A stretch of DNA of 64,000 bases from Hydractinia symbiolongicarpus (GCF_029227915.1 NC_079880.1:17628001-17692000); one strand, 5' to 3'. Shown: positions 1 through 11,183, counted from the stretch's first letter. The notes: generated by a model from the letters alone, not told the origin. A program made the numbers and translations.

Positions 1-80
<80 letters not shown>
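1..80. repeat. (AAT)n microsatellite
   Basis: Perfect AAT triplet array of about 27 units that begins at or before the window edge. Such tails often mark the 3' end of a LINE, but the upstream sequence is not visible. Confidence 0.95.
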
Positions 81-82
<2 letters not shown>

Positions 83-139
83 CTAAGAAGATGCAGAAAT
101 GACATTAAAAACACATGGTCTGTGATAAAAAAAATTATA
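81..139 (+). mobile_element. LINE-D, fragment 1 (linker before RT)
   Basis: Reads as a peptide with the pattern NDIKNTWSVIKKI, typical of the segment between endonuclease and reverse transcriptase in jockey/CR1-like LINEs. The frame continues after the MITE at 747-774 and again after the Polinton at 20146. The fragment is therefore the left piece of a LINE cut twice by later insertions. The family motif is recognised by eye; the continuity is seen directly in the sequence. Confidence 0.6.
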
Positions 140-746
140 CCGTATTTTCCGGTATATAGCCCACGGGTTATAAGTTGATTTTTACGACTTCCATCGTTTG
201 TGCGGGTTATATTGTGGTGCGGGTTATGTGATAAGTTTTATATTTTCTGTCATTTATTGTGAAACTTGAAGTTCATACATTTAATGAAGAAAATAGTACC
301 CACGGGATAAAATGCGTACATTAATATAACTACATGCGCGATCCTATATCTACGTAATCTTACTTCAACTACGTGATTTAATTTTTTTCACACAGTGAAA
401 TTGCACTCTTTAACTTTCTATTGCTTGCCATTGTTAATATTACGAGCTCTCTCTGAAACACAATTCTGGAGATCATTTTTCTTTTGTGTTGAATGTAATT
501 CCAATCTATTTATATCTTTGCAATCACATTGAGCACATTGAAATGATATGTTATTGGTAATAAAGCAATATAGCCGGTATCATTTTTAGGTTTTAATTGA
601 CACGTATTTCACAACCTAGCTGAATTGAATTTTTCTGCGGGTTATACGAAGGTGCGGGCTATCTCATAGCATCTAGTTCATGAGTCCCCAAAAAAGCTGA
701 GCTGCAGGTTATACGATGTGCGGCTTATATACCGGAAAACACGGTA
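138..746. mobile_element. MITE-like non-autonomous DNA transposon, TA-flanked
   Basis: The ends form an inverted repeat: TACCGTATTTTCCGGTATAT at 138 and its near complement ending ACACGGTA at 746. Both are bounded by TA, which looks like a TA target duplication. The motif GCGGGTTAT recurs inside both arms. There is no coding capacity. The LINE-D frame is continuous if the element and one TA are removed. TA targets suggest a Tc1/mariner-like or similar mobiliser, but the family is not identified. Confidence 0.75.
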
Positions 747-774
747 GGCAAAATACAACAACACAATAAGTGTT
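747..774 (+). mobile_element. LINE-D, fragment 2
   Basis: A 28-bp remnant between the MITE and the Polinton that continues the LINE-D frame (peptide GKIQQHNK). Its last bases, AGTGTT, resemble GTGTTT just right of the Polinton and probably form the Polinton target duplication (5-6 bp, not perfectly resolved). Confidence 0.55.
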
Positions 775-1111
775 AGTAATAATAAGGAGTGAATATAACC
801 AGTTTTTGCTCCTTCCACACCTTTACCCCTAAAAAACCTCGCTTCCACCACTTCCACCACCACCTCATCCCAAAAAACAAGTAAAAAAACGAAATCATAT
901 GCTGATATCAATAAAAATAATATTAAATACCAATAACCAACACATAATAATATTAAATGTAAGATACATGACGTCATCAACGCATACGTGAAATCAGAAT
1001 AATACAAATGCCAGTAACCAACACAGAATATTATTAAATGATATAAACAACAATATATGACGTCATACGCTAAATCATACAGAATATGAGTAAGGGAAAT
1101 TCCCAAAATAT
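775..1111. repeat. Polinton left terminal inverted repeat with internal tandem units
   Basis: Bases 959-1111 are the near-perfect reverse complement of 19989-20141 (153 bp). Within it a unit of about 80 bp is repeated imperfectly: the motif CCAATAACCAACACA recurs as CCAGTAACCAACACA, each followed by TATTAAATG and a TGACGTCAT box. A further outer 184 bp (775-958) has no counterpart on the right, so the two ends are now unequal. The open frame across this repeat (678-1115, minus) also occurs at the other end and is not treated as a gene. Confidence 0.9.
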
Positions 1112-1242
1112 TCAAATGTCCTTCGAGTCAAGTACTTGAATATATCCAAAAATAAATAATGGATCATTATCAGGAACTCTGTAATAGGAACGTGAATTTC
1201 AACCCATGGATGCCAACACAAAATATCGCAGCAGGTTGAAAG

Positions 1243-2640
1243 ATGGCGGCTAAAGATATCTTAGTAAATTACACCGAAGATATGGAAGTATTAGAAGAAA
1301 GCGTTTTGCAATCTATTAAAAATATTCATGGAAGAAAGAAACGTGCAGATATGGACAGTATTATTGTTGAGTCGAAAGAATTCAGTCCAGAAAAGGTAAA
1401 ATATACTGTTCAACGACTTTGCAATACTGATAAACTTTTTCTCATAAACAGACGAGGATTACCTAGCTATAGGATAAGTAAAAACATTTTTACTGGCAAA
1501 ATTACGAGTGTTGATAGGGAAGAAGGGGAAGATGATATCCAAGAACCAGATGAAAAAGTAGACCACCTCGATCTTCTCGCTCAGGAACTACAACAGGTTA
1601 AAAACTTTGAAGTTTTAAAAGAAATAGTTAAATTGGTATCGGACCTGAAAGAATACGTCTCGTATGAAGTCGGTAAATTAAGAAGAAATATGGTAAATGA
1701 TTTGGTTGTTCACTTGAAGGAAGAAAACGATTTTTTAAAAAACGAGATAAAAGAATTTCAAAGTTTGTTGAGGGACGTTTTGTTACAAGACATAAACAAA
1801 AATAATCATGAAAAAATTAAAAACAAATCAGAAACCAATGAATGGAACGAAGTATAGAAAGGTCCCTCGGGAAAAATAGAGAAACGATATAATAATAGAT
1901 TCAGTCTTTCAAATCGGTTTAGTACACTTCAGAACGAACAAAACAACAATAATCACTATGACGCACAACCACTTACGAATAATCAAAGTTACGCACCACC
2001 ACAACTAAATAAATCTATAAGAAGACCAAATCCCGTTATTAACCTTTCTCCAGAAAGAGATCTTTTACAACATAACATCAAATCATCTGAAACCCGTAAA
2101 AATAAAAAGAAGATTAGAATCATCAGTGACAGCATCGCAAAAGGCATAAATACTCGAGAGTTCAATAATCATTTGAGAAACGGTGAAGCAAGATTTAAAG
2201 TTTTTCCTGGTTCAAATATTAAAAATTTACTCTCTACCAACCTTAGTAGATGAGAATCCAGAAATGTAGTTGTGCATGTTGGAATAAACGACTTGCTGGA
2301 TATAAAGAGAAATAAATCATCGGTTAATGAAATTGCATAAAAAATAATCAAACTATGACGCGTTTACATCGATCATGGCGTCGAAAAAGTTTTTATTTAA
2401 AGTGTTATTATCTGTACTCGTATTGATTTTGAGTTTATCAAATCGTTAAATCATATACTTAAGAACGAGGCAAAGAAATATGGCTATATTTTTATCGACA
2501 ATAGTAATATTATGGAATCTAATTTATGGAAAGATGGATTACATCTAATGGAAAGTGGTAAAGTTTTGTTAGCTAATAATTTCTTATCTTATATAAATAA
2601 TTTTTTAGGTCTGTATTTTATAGAAACGAATGTATACTAA
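1243..2640 (+). pseudogene. LINE-B ORF1: winged-helix-like/coiled-coil plus SGNH esterase
   Basis: The first 204 codons (1243-1857) are open. Residues 1-75 look like a small helical, possibly winged-helix domain, followed by a charged coiled coil at about residues 95-175. After a TAG the region 2095-2560 encodes the blocks of an SGNH/GDSL esterase: RIISDSIAKG (block I), KVFPGSNI, VVVHVGINDLL (block III) and DGLHLMESG (block V Asp-His). The known role of this domain in CR1 ORF1p is in RNP and membrane or lipid interactions. At least three in-frame stops (about 1855, 2251, 2338) break it. Confidence 0.7.
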
Positions 2641-2769
2641 TTTCTGATAGGATAAGCACTGAACTTACGGCATCCTGCTCCCAGGGTGTAACACATCCAT
2701 ATGGGGTTACTTCTTCTGAATGCAATAAGGAATTAAATGATCAATTTGAGACTGACCAATTACATGATT

Positions 2770-5729
2770 CTACATATAATTTACAAAATTCTCTGAAAAA
2801 TGTCTGTGATATTAGAATCAAAAATCCTTTCAATCTATTGATAGGATATTTGAACATAAATAGTTTAAGGAAAAAAATAATTGACTTAAGGGAAATCTTT
2901 GTGAATTTGCTCCAGATTATTTTGTATTATCTGAAACAAAATTAGATAGTACTTTTCCAAATAGTCAATTTACTATTGATGATTATGAATTAAGATCTAG
3001 AAAAGTTTGGGATAAAAATGGGAGTGGGCTAATTAAGTATGTGAAAAAGGGAGTGGTTTGTAAGCAAATAAACATAGCTAACCTTACAAGTAATGAAATT
3101 ATATGTTCTGAGCTAAACATCAGAAACAAAAAATGGACTATTATCACCCTTTATCGTCCACCACGTCATTCTAATCTTCAAAGTTTCTTTGAAGATTTGG
3201 AGAAAATTCTAAACAAAACACTCTCATTTTGTGATAACATCATTGTGATGGGGGACATAAACATTGATACTCATAATAAAAATGAAATAATAAATTATCA
3301 TTACATAACTTCTCTTTGCGATACTTTTGACCTAAAAAACTTAGTCAAAGACAAAACATGTTTTGCAAGTGAACAATTGATGTTATTTTAACAAATAAAC
3401 AAAGGTCTTTTCAAAACACTATGGTTACTGAGACTGGACTCAGTGACCATCATCTGATGATTACAACTTTCCTAAGATCTCATCTGGTAAGATTGAAACC
3501 AAAACTAATTGTTTATAGAAGTAACAGAAAGTTTGATAAGAGAAAGTTTCTTTCTGATGTTAGGAATACACGTTTTGATTTTAATGAAAACGACACTGCT
3601 TTAAATTACGACCACTTGACAAAAACGTTTAGTTCTATTATTGAAAAGCATGCCCCTTTAAAACAGAAACTGCTCAGGGGAAATGAAGCACCTTTTATGA
3701 ATAAAGAACTTACGCAAGCTATTTATACCAGGTCAAGATTTAAAAACCGATACAATAAAGATCCTACTGAAGAAAACAAGATAAACTATAAAAAACAAAG
3801 AAATAAGTGTGTTGGCCTCAGAAAGAAAGCCATAAAAATGTATTTTAAAAATGTTATAGATTCTGGGATTGTAGAAAATAAAACTTTTTGGAAAACTATT
3901 AAGCCGTTTATAACCAATAAAAGTGGTTTGAACAATGATAACATTATGATTATCAAAGATGGTGCTCAGATAACCAATGACAGTGAGCTTGCTGAATTAT
4001 TTAATGAACACTATATTAACATTGTAGAAAAAAGTAGTGGAACCAAGCCAATATCAATTGATTATTGAAATTCCTTAGACAAAGAGAGACTAATTAATGA
4101 GATAATTAAAACATACGAGAGTCATCCGAGTATTGTCAAAATTAAAGCCTGCAACGAAAATATAAATTTTTTTAACTTTGAGGAGGTAGATGACAACACA
4201 ATCAAAAAACTTTTTACTAATTTAAACATAAATTCCTCTCCAGGTAGAGACAAAATACCCCCAAAGCTTGTGAAGTTAGCTAGTGAATATCTGATTTGCC
4301 CATTGAAAAATGCTATAAACAGCAGCATAAAATTGAATATTTTTCCCGATGGAGCCAAACGTGCAACGGTAGCACCTCTTGACAAAGGAGGCAAAGACAA
4401 ACATAGCATTAATATTTTTAGACCTGTCAGTGTGTTGAATGTATTTTCAAAATTCTATGAAAACATAATGAAGGATCAAATCATGTCTTTCATAGAATCG
4501 AAACTTTCAATATTTTTGACAGCCTATCGGAAAAACTATAACACACAGCATGTCTTAATTCGTTTACTAGAAGAATGGAAAAAAAACTTGATAAGAATTA
4601 CGTGGTTGGTGCAGTCTTAATGGATCTATCAAAAGCTTTCGATTGCGTGCCACATGATTTACTAATCGCTAAACTTGAGGCATATGGATTTGAAATTAAT
4701 GCCCTGAAATTTGTCCTGTCATACCTAACAAATAGAGAACAATCTACTCGTATAAACGGACACTACAGTTCCAAATGATTCTTTCAGGTGTGCCGCAAGG
4801 ATCAATCTTAGGCCCGATAATTTTTAATATTTTTCTTAACGATATTTTTCTTTTTATAACCAGAAGTGACCTACACAACTATGCTGATGATAATACATTG
4901 TCAAGCTTTTCCAATTCAATTCCAAACCTCATTAAAATTTTAAAAGGTGAGTCTGAGCAGGCATTAGCATGGCTACATAAAAATAAAATGATTGGTAACC
5001 CTGACAAATTTCAATGCATTATCATCAGCAAAGATAGGATAGAAAACACAAGTAGTAAACTGATAAGAATCGGAGATAAAAACATATATTCGCAAGACAC
5101 AGTCAAACTGTTAGGAGTTAAAATTGACAATAACCTTAGATTTGATCAGCACTTAAATGAGGTTTGCAAGAAAGCATCTGCGCAACTAAATGCTTTGTAT
5201 AAATTTAAAAACATGCTTCCTTTTAAAGCTAAGAGTGTCTTAGCAGAAAGTTTTGTGTATTCAAACTTTAACTACTGTCCACTTATTTGGAATTTCCCAT
5301 CTTCAAAATCACTTTCTAGGGTCGAAAAACTCCATAAGCGAGCCCTAAAATTTGTAGATAGCGGATATTCAGAGAGATAAAAAGTACATTTCTAGCAAGA
5401 ACAAAAGTAACTACATGAAAATTATGCGAATACGAAATCTATGTATAGAGATTTTTAAATCTCTTAATAATCTAAATCCGCCATTTATGTTAGACATCTT
5501 TCAACGCAGCGAAACAAACAGGCCAGTACGAAGTCAATATTTAAATAATCTTAAAACATTGATCTTTAATACTAAAAATTTTGGGGAAAAATGTCTTCGC
5601 TCATTGGGGCCTAAAATTTGGAATACTTTACCTTCCGAATTGAAAAGTTGTAACAGCCTTAAAAAATTTAAAACGAAACTAAAGGAGTATGATTTCAGTC
5701 ACTCGGTCTATTTAAATAATTTTTCATAA
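2770..5729 (+). pseudogene. LINE-B ORF2: APE endonuclease and reverse transcriptase
   Basis: The endonuclease part begins near GYLNINSLRKKI (2847), continues with YFVLSETKLD and ITLYRPPRH, and reaches the catalytic-type VMGDINIDTH at 3247. The SDHH motif of APE nucleases is at 3442 (GLSDHHLM). Reverse transcriptase motifs are DLSKAFDCVPHDLL (4627), SGVPQGSILGP (4784) and NYADDNTL (4878). A C-terminal region typical of CR1/jockey LINEs runs to 5729. The frame is broken into at least five pieces by indels and stops (about 2905, 3390, 4068, 4610, 4780, 5380). Function would be target-primed reverse transcription; this copy cannot encode it. Confidence 0.85.
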
Positions 5730-5888
5730 TTTTTATACATTTTTCATAAAACTATAAACAAATTTTTGTCGGATTTGATTAGTTTCCTGTATATTTATAA
5801 GTATGTATTTATTTATTTTTTTATATCAGGAAGCTATATGTACATAGTTATTTCTCCGACGTTAAATAAATTAAGAAGAAGAAGAAGG

Positions 5889-6249
5889 ATGCTCCAGTAT
5901 GTACCAGACTATTTCAAGACTCGTGACATGTGCAATACAGCGGTTGAAGGATCCAATGGTATTCGTGTATGTTCCGTATTACTTCAAGACCTTGGATATG
6001 TGTATAGGGGTAGTCCAGCGCAATCCGGGTCTGTTCGAGTATGTTCCAGATCGTTTCAGAGCCATGGTTACAAGAAATAAAAGCATGACGATTGAGTATT
6101 GTGATGAATGTGGGATTGATCTTGATAAATATTACAGATGCAAGAAGTGTGGACGGAGGTTAATTATATGTGAAAAAATGCTGTGTTGGCAACACTATAT
6201 CATGTGGATCACCTACAACGGAGGCTACTGTTCTTGTAAAAATCCCTAG
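5889..6249 (+). pseudogene. DUF4116-like repeat protein with C-terminal zinc ribbon (Polinton)
   Basis: Three consecutive copies of a repeat of about 24 residues, with cores QYVPDYFKTRDMC, VYVPYYFKTLDMC and EYVPDRFRAM. This is the pattern of DUF4116 repeats found in giant viruses and protists. A Cys-rich tail follows with pairs CDEC, CKKC and CSC, which could bind zinc. The first repeat is in a different frame from the rest, so there is an indel near 5945. The left side is cut by LINE-B; the ATG at 1159, which follows an AATAAAT box, may be the severed start. Function is unknown. Confidence 0.6.
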
Positions 6250-6278
6250 TTGGTGTCTAATTTCCATAAATAAAAGGG

Positions 6279-6761
6279 ATGTTTAAATTCTATAACGACT
6301 CCGTATAGACCAGAGATTTTTATAGAGAACCAACAGTACTAAGCATCGATGAGGTTCAAATTGAAAACATCGTACTCAGCGATCCAATCTAAGCCAATAA
6401 GGGTAAAGATGCTAGATATGTTATAGGCTATAAGAATAACAGTAAGATATCATCGCTATTAATTCGAACCCCAAAGCGCTTATATAGCAATGGTGCCTCG
6501 CGATATATTGATGGCTCGTCGCTTACCATGTCATTCGACATGCATCAATATCCAGCATGGTTGGATAAATATCAGATCATCCTAACCAGGATACAGCTAT
6601 TGTATGGTAGTTCATTCTCAACCCCGCCAGTAAAGAATGATCGATATCTAAACGCAAAAGTCAAGGAATGGGATGGGGAGGTAACGACCGATTTTTATGA
6701 TGCTATAGTACCACTGAAGCAACCCTGTGAATCTCCAAGCATTTCATCCAGGTCATGCTAG
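6279..6761 (+). pseudogene. unidentified Polinton gene with two stops
   Basis: One frame reads from ATG 6279 to TAG 6761 (about 160 codons) with only two internal stops, TAG near 6306 and TAA near 6396. The sequence between them is clearly protein-like (for example IRTPKRLYSNGASRYIDG and QYPAWLDKYQIILTRI). It precedes the SAP-like gene in the same orientation. The middle resembles a conserved Polinton protein, but I cannot name it. Mixed alpha/beta composition, no membrane segment. Confidence 0.5.
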
Positions 6762-6852
6762 AAGAGTGTAAGTATAAACCAGTGCAACAATCCAGGACAC
6801 GACACCTTGATTCAGATGATGAAGAGGATCTATTCGTCGTAGTATAATAAAC

Positions 6853-7128
6853 ATGAACGATTTGAAAAACGAAGCGAGAGAATTAGGGGTACGTGGATAC
6901 TCCACTCTCAGGAGGGCTGATCTTATATCTGCGATCAATAAGGTAAAATATAAAGATATTTCAACACAAACCCTTGGGCCTTATTGCAAGCCATGTCTAG
7001 AAATCACAGCTATGAAAATACTCGATGAATATATCAGAGGCCTGGAGGCAAAACAAAAAAGAACTGTCATATACGACGGCAATTTTATGGTTGACGCTAG
7101 TACCGGTGAATTGCTTGGTGTCATTTAG
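6853..7128 (+). CDS. SAP/Rho-N-like DNA-binding protein (Polinton)
   Basis: Intact 91-codon frame. Residues 2-30 (LKNEARELGVRGYSTLRRAD, then LISAI) fit the helix-extended-loop-helix of SAP or Rho N-terminal domains, which bind nucleic acid. A CKPC pair at about residues 45-48 and a C-terminal GNFMVDASTGELLGV segment follow. The start is supported by TATAATAAAC immediately before the ATG, identical to that before the integrase. A perfect palindrome follows the stop codon. It probably acts in DNA binding or packaging, by inference from the fold only. Confidence 0.6.
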   Translation: MNDLKNEARELGVRGYSTLRRADLISAINKVKYKDISTQTLGPYCKPCLEITAMKILDEYIRGLEAKQKRTVIYDGNFMVDASTGELLGVI

Positions 7129-7144
7129 TGTTTTGTACAAAACA
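7129..7144. terminator. 16-bp perfect palindrome between convergent Polinton genes
   Basis: TGTTTTGTACAAAACA begins at the base after the SAP-like gene stop and lies 30 bp from the stop of the opposing gene. Position and symmetry suggest a transcription end or RNA processing hairpin. No function is proven. Confidence 0.4.
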
Positions 7145-7173
7145 TTAAAATTAGGAATATTTAGGTGGTGCCT

Positions 7174-7813
7174 CTAGGTATTTCTTACATATTGTGCAGA
7201 CTGCAAGTTTTTTAACAATTCTACTCTCGCCTCATCGCGGCCTTTGGCGACAAGTGCTTGTCTCTCTTGGTCATTGATCTCGCTAACTATCTTATTCGTA
7301 CGTTGTCTTATTTGTTCCTTGAGCAGAAGGTATTTTTTTTCTCTTGCATGATCAAACTGAACTCGTAGTCAGATATAATTCCATTCTCAATCGCCCTTGA
7401 TATCAAATCAACTATTGAATTCAACTTAGTCTCCGCTAATAATCTTATACTATCATGCTTTTTGCGTTTATAATTCAGCTTCTTCCCACCTTGTTTTAAG
7501 GCAGACTTCCCCAATCCAACGGCGATGGCTATCCCACCCATTGCCACTGCTAGGGCTACTCCGATTCCCGATAACATACTCCCAATACCAACACCGCTCG
7601 TGATCACGCTTATGGCGAGCAATCCGTGGTCCATATAATGGATCCAGGTACCATGCATTCCAATTTTTTCGACAGCTTTTTACGTTGTTTGACCTCGCTT
7701 TGCAGAAACTGTTCTATTTCCTCTATTTTCTTTAATCTATAAATATGCCCCTCATTTTCTTGATCAGGTGCACTCGGTGGTAAGCTTGGGTAAAGCTTTG
7801 TATGTCAGTCATA
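7174..7813 (-). pseudogene. conserved Polinton hydrophobic protein, frameshifted
   Basis: Reading from 7813 down to TAG at 7176, three frames carry consecutive parts of one protein of about 210 residues. They are an N-terminal segment with KLYPSLPPSAP and a charged helix, a Gly/Ala-rich hydrophobic stretch (GVGIGSMLSGIGVALAVAMG), a KHDSIRLLAETKLNSI helix, and a charged C-terminal helix (NDQERQALVAKGRDEA). The order matches a protein commonly found in animal Polintons, recalled from general knowledge and without an assigned function. Breaks lie near 7640, 7310 and close to the start. Probably a membrane or inner-virion protein. Confidence 0.65.
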
Positions 7814-7814
7814 T

Positions 7815-8318
7815 TTATTCTATAAGCAGGTGCATATTAATTCCAACGAACGAAACATTCTTATCGTGGTGATACTCGTCCGTCAGCATGAACTCCAGTC
7901 TGTCTGTGGAACCTTTCAAAGGAAGGTATACAGGGTTATCGAAACTCCACGTCAACATGTCTCCCCAGACACTTAGCTCTTTGGTGGGAAGCATGCCAAG
8001 AATCTTGGATTTTTTTCCGTTAAGCAGGCAGTCATCCTCATCTAATTGAGGGCAAACAAGTCGTAACCTATGGTATACGTCAGTCTTGTAGAATGAATCG
8101 TAGTCACCCTTCATATAGTATAGGGATACTACTAGTATAGTATAGGGATCGTAGGGTAGACCCAAGAGCACTTGCAGTTGTCGATGAATCACCACCGTGT
8201 ACCCATCATTGACACGGAGCCTGCAGAGTCCATTTTTCAGGACAAACAGCTTAATCTTATCCTCTGCCTGACTGTTGACGATACTCGCCAAATCCTCGAT
8301 CTTATACAACACATTCAT
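7815..8318 (-). CDS. conserved Polinton protein of unknown function
   Basis: Intact 167-codon frame starting at ATG 8318, which lies just after TTGAAATA. It has no Cys pairs or membrane helix and is mainly predicted beta-rich. The C-terminal block VYLPLKGSTDRLEFMLTDEY ends a domain resembling the end of structural proteins common in Polintons and adintovirus-like elements. This could be a minor capsid or spike-related protein, but the resemblance is weak. It is one of the few Polinton genes here without a break, and lies 1 bp from the next gene on the same strand. Confidence 0.55.
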   Translation of the reverse strand: MNVLYKIEDLASIVNSQAEDKIKLFVLKNGLCRLRVNDGYTVVIHRQLQVLLGLPYDPYTILVVSLYYMKGDYDSFYKTDVYHRLRLVCPQLDEDDCLLNGKKSKILGMLPTKELSVWGDMLTWSFDNPVYLPLKGSTDRLEFMLTDEYHHDKNVSFVGINMHLLIE

Positions 8319-8555
8319 TATTTCAATTACAGTAACCGTCTGATTGGATGGTAAAACCTACCTCACGGATGGTAAACTCGTTGTTACTGTAGAGGTTCAA
8401 CCACGTATGTCGAATGCTGATGGCATTTAAAGCGATCCTCGTGTCCTGTCCTAGGCAGTCCTAAAAAAACATGATGATACCAAGGCTACCATTATCACGT
8501 TGGGGGTAGGACTTATCTTCGCATATATTTGGTGGAAGTAAGTCTAATCTGTTGA
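8319..8555. other. intergenic Polinton segment, possible small membrane peptide relic
   Basis: No substantial gene. On the plus strand 8461-8538 reads as a short hydrophobic peptide (ATIITLGVGLIFAYIWWK, then stop) without a usable start, perhaps the end of a lost single-helix membrane protein. Confidence 0.3.
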
Positions 8556-9874
8556 TCAGCAAATTAAACTCTTAGTGCGATTGCACTTACTCCTCCTGTT
8601 ACCCACATAAGCCACCACCATACCCACAGCAGTAGCCAAGGCCATGTACAAGTGCTTTGCTGCGAACTCGACGACTCTCGCTGCAACTCTGAAAAAGAAC
8701 GACACCACGCTGCCAATAATCCCTGGAAGGGCTGCACCCGCTTTGCCTGTTAAGTACTTCAAAAATCGTCCGAGCTTATCAAGCTGTTTTCGTACAAAAC
8801 CTTTCCCACCTGTACTTCCTCCAGCAGCTCCTCCGGCAGTGCCTCCACCTCCCGTAACGGCGAGCACGATGGTTGAAATCAGGAAACCAACAGCAGAAAC
8901 GATGCTCGCGATAGTCAGGCCCTGCTCCCGGAAAAGGCTTTTAAGCTTTTCAAGCAAGGTTTTATCGTCTCCTGCAATCTTCATCAGCTCGGACTTAATA
9001 GATCTCAGTTGCTTAAAAACCTCGGAGGAAAGACCATGCCTACCCAGTTCATCCTTCTTATCTTCCTCTAATTTCTTCAATTCCTTCTCAAGATTATCAA
9101 TATCCTGAAGCTTTCGCACCTCGGGCTTCTGCTTCTTAAGTTCTTTCAACTTACCCTCTTTCGTATTTATCTCGCTATTATATTGTTCAAGTTTATCCTT
9201 TACCTCCTTAATAGTCTTCTGCAGTTTTTCAATGTCGAGCTTTAACTTTCTCATATCAGGAACCTCGATCTCATCTTCGATCCCCGCGAATGAATTATCT
9301 ACATAACCCTCTACGTCACGAGCAAAATTTTGAATGCTATCAATTGTTTTCATTTCAATCGTCTCACCCTCCTCTTTAACCGAAGTCTCCTCCTCATCAT
9401 CCCTATTCAATACAAGAAGATCAACCTCTAGCGCGAGGTTCTGAGCCATAGTATTACTACCCTTGTGTGGTGTAGTATAGTCGTCGAACCCCATGGCTCG
9501 CAATCGCCCCGCACGTAACCTCCTCCGATCTCGGCAACACTCCTGAGCTCACCATTCATTTTAGTGAGCTCTACACCATCGTATAAAAGCCGGTTCCCAT
9601 CGACCTCAAAATCGTCGTAGTGTCTCGCACTCGGCTCCTTCCCCAGCTCCTTACGTAGGAGATCATAAAGATCGTCTACCTTCGATTTGAGCAACTCTCC
9701 CCTTGCGTAGGTCGCGATATCTCCGCTAGACGATTGACCCTGCTCTTCTGGTGTTAAGCCGACATCAGGCTCTGGTCGAATGAGCTCGCTCCCGATACTG
9801 AACTCCTCGGGTTCGTCTTGAATATCTTCCTCTGACGTAAAGTCATCTCCTTCATATATTGGATTAATAGGCAT
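8556..9874 (-). pseudogene. Polinton coiled-coil protein with C-terminal hydrophobic region
   Basis: Two overlapping frames make one protein of about 440 residues, joined by a frameshift near 9500. The first (from ATG 9874) is acidic and carries DIATYARGELLKSKVDDLYDL. The second begins with LRAMGFDDYTTPHKG and has a long Lys/Glu-rich coiled coil (about 120 residues), a hydrophobic helix (LTIASIVSAVGFLISTIVLA), a Gly/Ala linker and a second hydrophobic stretch. Such a protein next to the capsid gene is a regular Polinton component and probably virion-associated. It is divergent from the capsid gene with 29 bp between the starts. Confidence 0.65.
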
Positions 9875-9903
9875 TTATTCAACCCACAATTGCCTACTAA
9901 TAA
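9875..9903. promoter_or_regulatory. 29-bp divergent promoter between coiled-coil gene and capsid gene
   Basis: The entire space between two oppositely oriented ATG codons. It reads TTATTCAACC on the left and CTACTAATAA on the right, so each start codon is immediately preceded by AATAA on its own strand. Any promoter and 5' leader must fit into or overlap these 29 bases, which resembles late-promoter initiators of large DNA viruses where the motif overlaps the start codon. Confidence 0.5.
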
Positions 9904-11179
9904 ATGTACGGAACTATCTTAAATCCGCATAAAGAATTAAAGACAATGCTTGCTATAAAGGGGAAGAAGCAGCGTGTCAAGGTGAGCCATGTTCCGTCGA
10001 CAATCAACCAGAACGAAGATTTGTATGTCGACGTACCCAACCTTGGTCAAAATGACGTGATTTTTCCTGGTAGCCTGAAGTTGCTTTTCGACCTGGAGCT
10101 GAGTGGTACAAACACCAAGCGTACCATCGTCAGCAATATCGGCAAGGCATTGGTTCAAAACCGTCGCATCAGCTTGAACGGTCACGAAGTGCAAAACATC
10201 GCCGACTACAACACCCTGGCAGTGTATCGAGATCTGTGGCTACCCAAATTTGACCGAGAGAACAACCTAATTTTAGAGGGCATAAATCCCAACGATGGCA
10301 CCATCAGAGCTCTGCAAGTAAAAGCCAGCGACCATGTAGGAAATGACGAGGAAAAGGCGATCGTGGCAGCGTATGGTAATACTTTTGCCATTCCTATCGG
10401 CAAAATTTTCGAGTTGACACAAGACTTGCCCTTTCACCCAGCAGGCTTACACGACAGGCTGTAGTTCGTAATGCATTTTGCACCTCACGACCAAGTCATC
10501 AAAGATGCTGGTACGGCGGCTGCTGGAAGCACGGCAGCCAAGCCAGCTGATGCTGGTTATAAAATTACCAATATCGCGCTCGAGTTTGATAAAGTGACAA
10601 ACGAGGGGCTTAGCAGTACTATGTTGTCACGATACAGCCGTCTCGCCCTGCCGTACGATCGGATCTTGAGGAGCAAAGTGGTGACCATGAAAAAGGCTGA
10701 TACCAGCCTTAATCTCCAGATCGATACTCCTGCCAAGTCTCTGAAGGGCGTCTTACTACTATTCGTAGATCCGGGAAAAGTGAAGGCCTATTCGGGGAAC
10801 AACGAGGTCTTCTACAACCCCAAAATCGAGAAAATCGCAATCACGGTGGAAGGTGAGCCTAACGAACTTTATAGCCACGCCATGTTGCCGAAGGACCATC
10901 TGGAACAAGTCTTTGAACTTTTCGGATCCCACGATAGCGAGGTGACCATTGGGCAGTTCTTCAGTGAAAGATACGCGCTGTTCATTGACTTCCGCAGTAG
11001 TCCAGATCACAGCTTGCATGGTTCTGGAAGGCCCTTGCAGAGATATTTTGGACGGCATAACTCTCCATATGACCAAGAAGGCGGATGGAACTGGGGATAT
11101 ACGTTGCTATGTGTACTTGCTCCAAGATGCGCAGCTGAATATTTTGGATGGCAGATTTCAAAGTGTAGAATACTAAAAT
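9904..11179 (+). pseudogene. Polinton major capsid protein (double jelly-roll), broken
   Basis: About 424 codons in the usual Polinton capsid position next to the integrase. Recognisable segments are KQRVKVSHVPSTINQNEDLY near the N-terminus, RRISLNGHEVQNIADYNTL and RDLWLP in the middle, and DAQLNILDGRFQSVEY at the very end, which are hallmarks of the family. An in-frame TAG at 10462-10464 splits it. Indels after about 10985 move the C-terminal part into other frames. The protein would form the icosahedral shell. The start is preceded by CTAATAA. The assignment rests on family knowledge plus neighbours and is strong. Confidence 0.85.
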
Positions 11180-11183
11180 AAAG

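Larger units (their letters stand above)
1118..5888 (+). mobile_element. LINE-B, CR1-like non-LTR retrotransposon, inactive
   Basis: ORF1 with an SGNH-esterase-like half is followed by an APE endonuclease, reverse transcriptase and a C-terminal region, in normal LINE order. It ends in an AAG microsatellite at 5871-5888. The esterase in ORF1 is a known trait of CR1-group LINEs. The 5' boundary is uncertain: bases 1112-1201 could still be Polinton sequence. Stops and frameshifts interrupt both ORFs. Confidence 0.85.

Noticed and set aside
678-1115. Open frame of 145 codons on the minus strand across the Polinton left end
   Set aside because: The same peptide occurs at the right end because both lie in the inverted terminal repeat, which has tandem units; there is no independent coding evidence.
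8644-9108. Plus-strand frame of 154 codons
   Set aside because: Antisense to the Lys/Glu-rich coiled-coil gene; Ser/Pro-rich composition is the usual shadow of such a gene.
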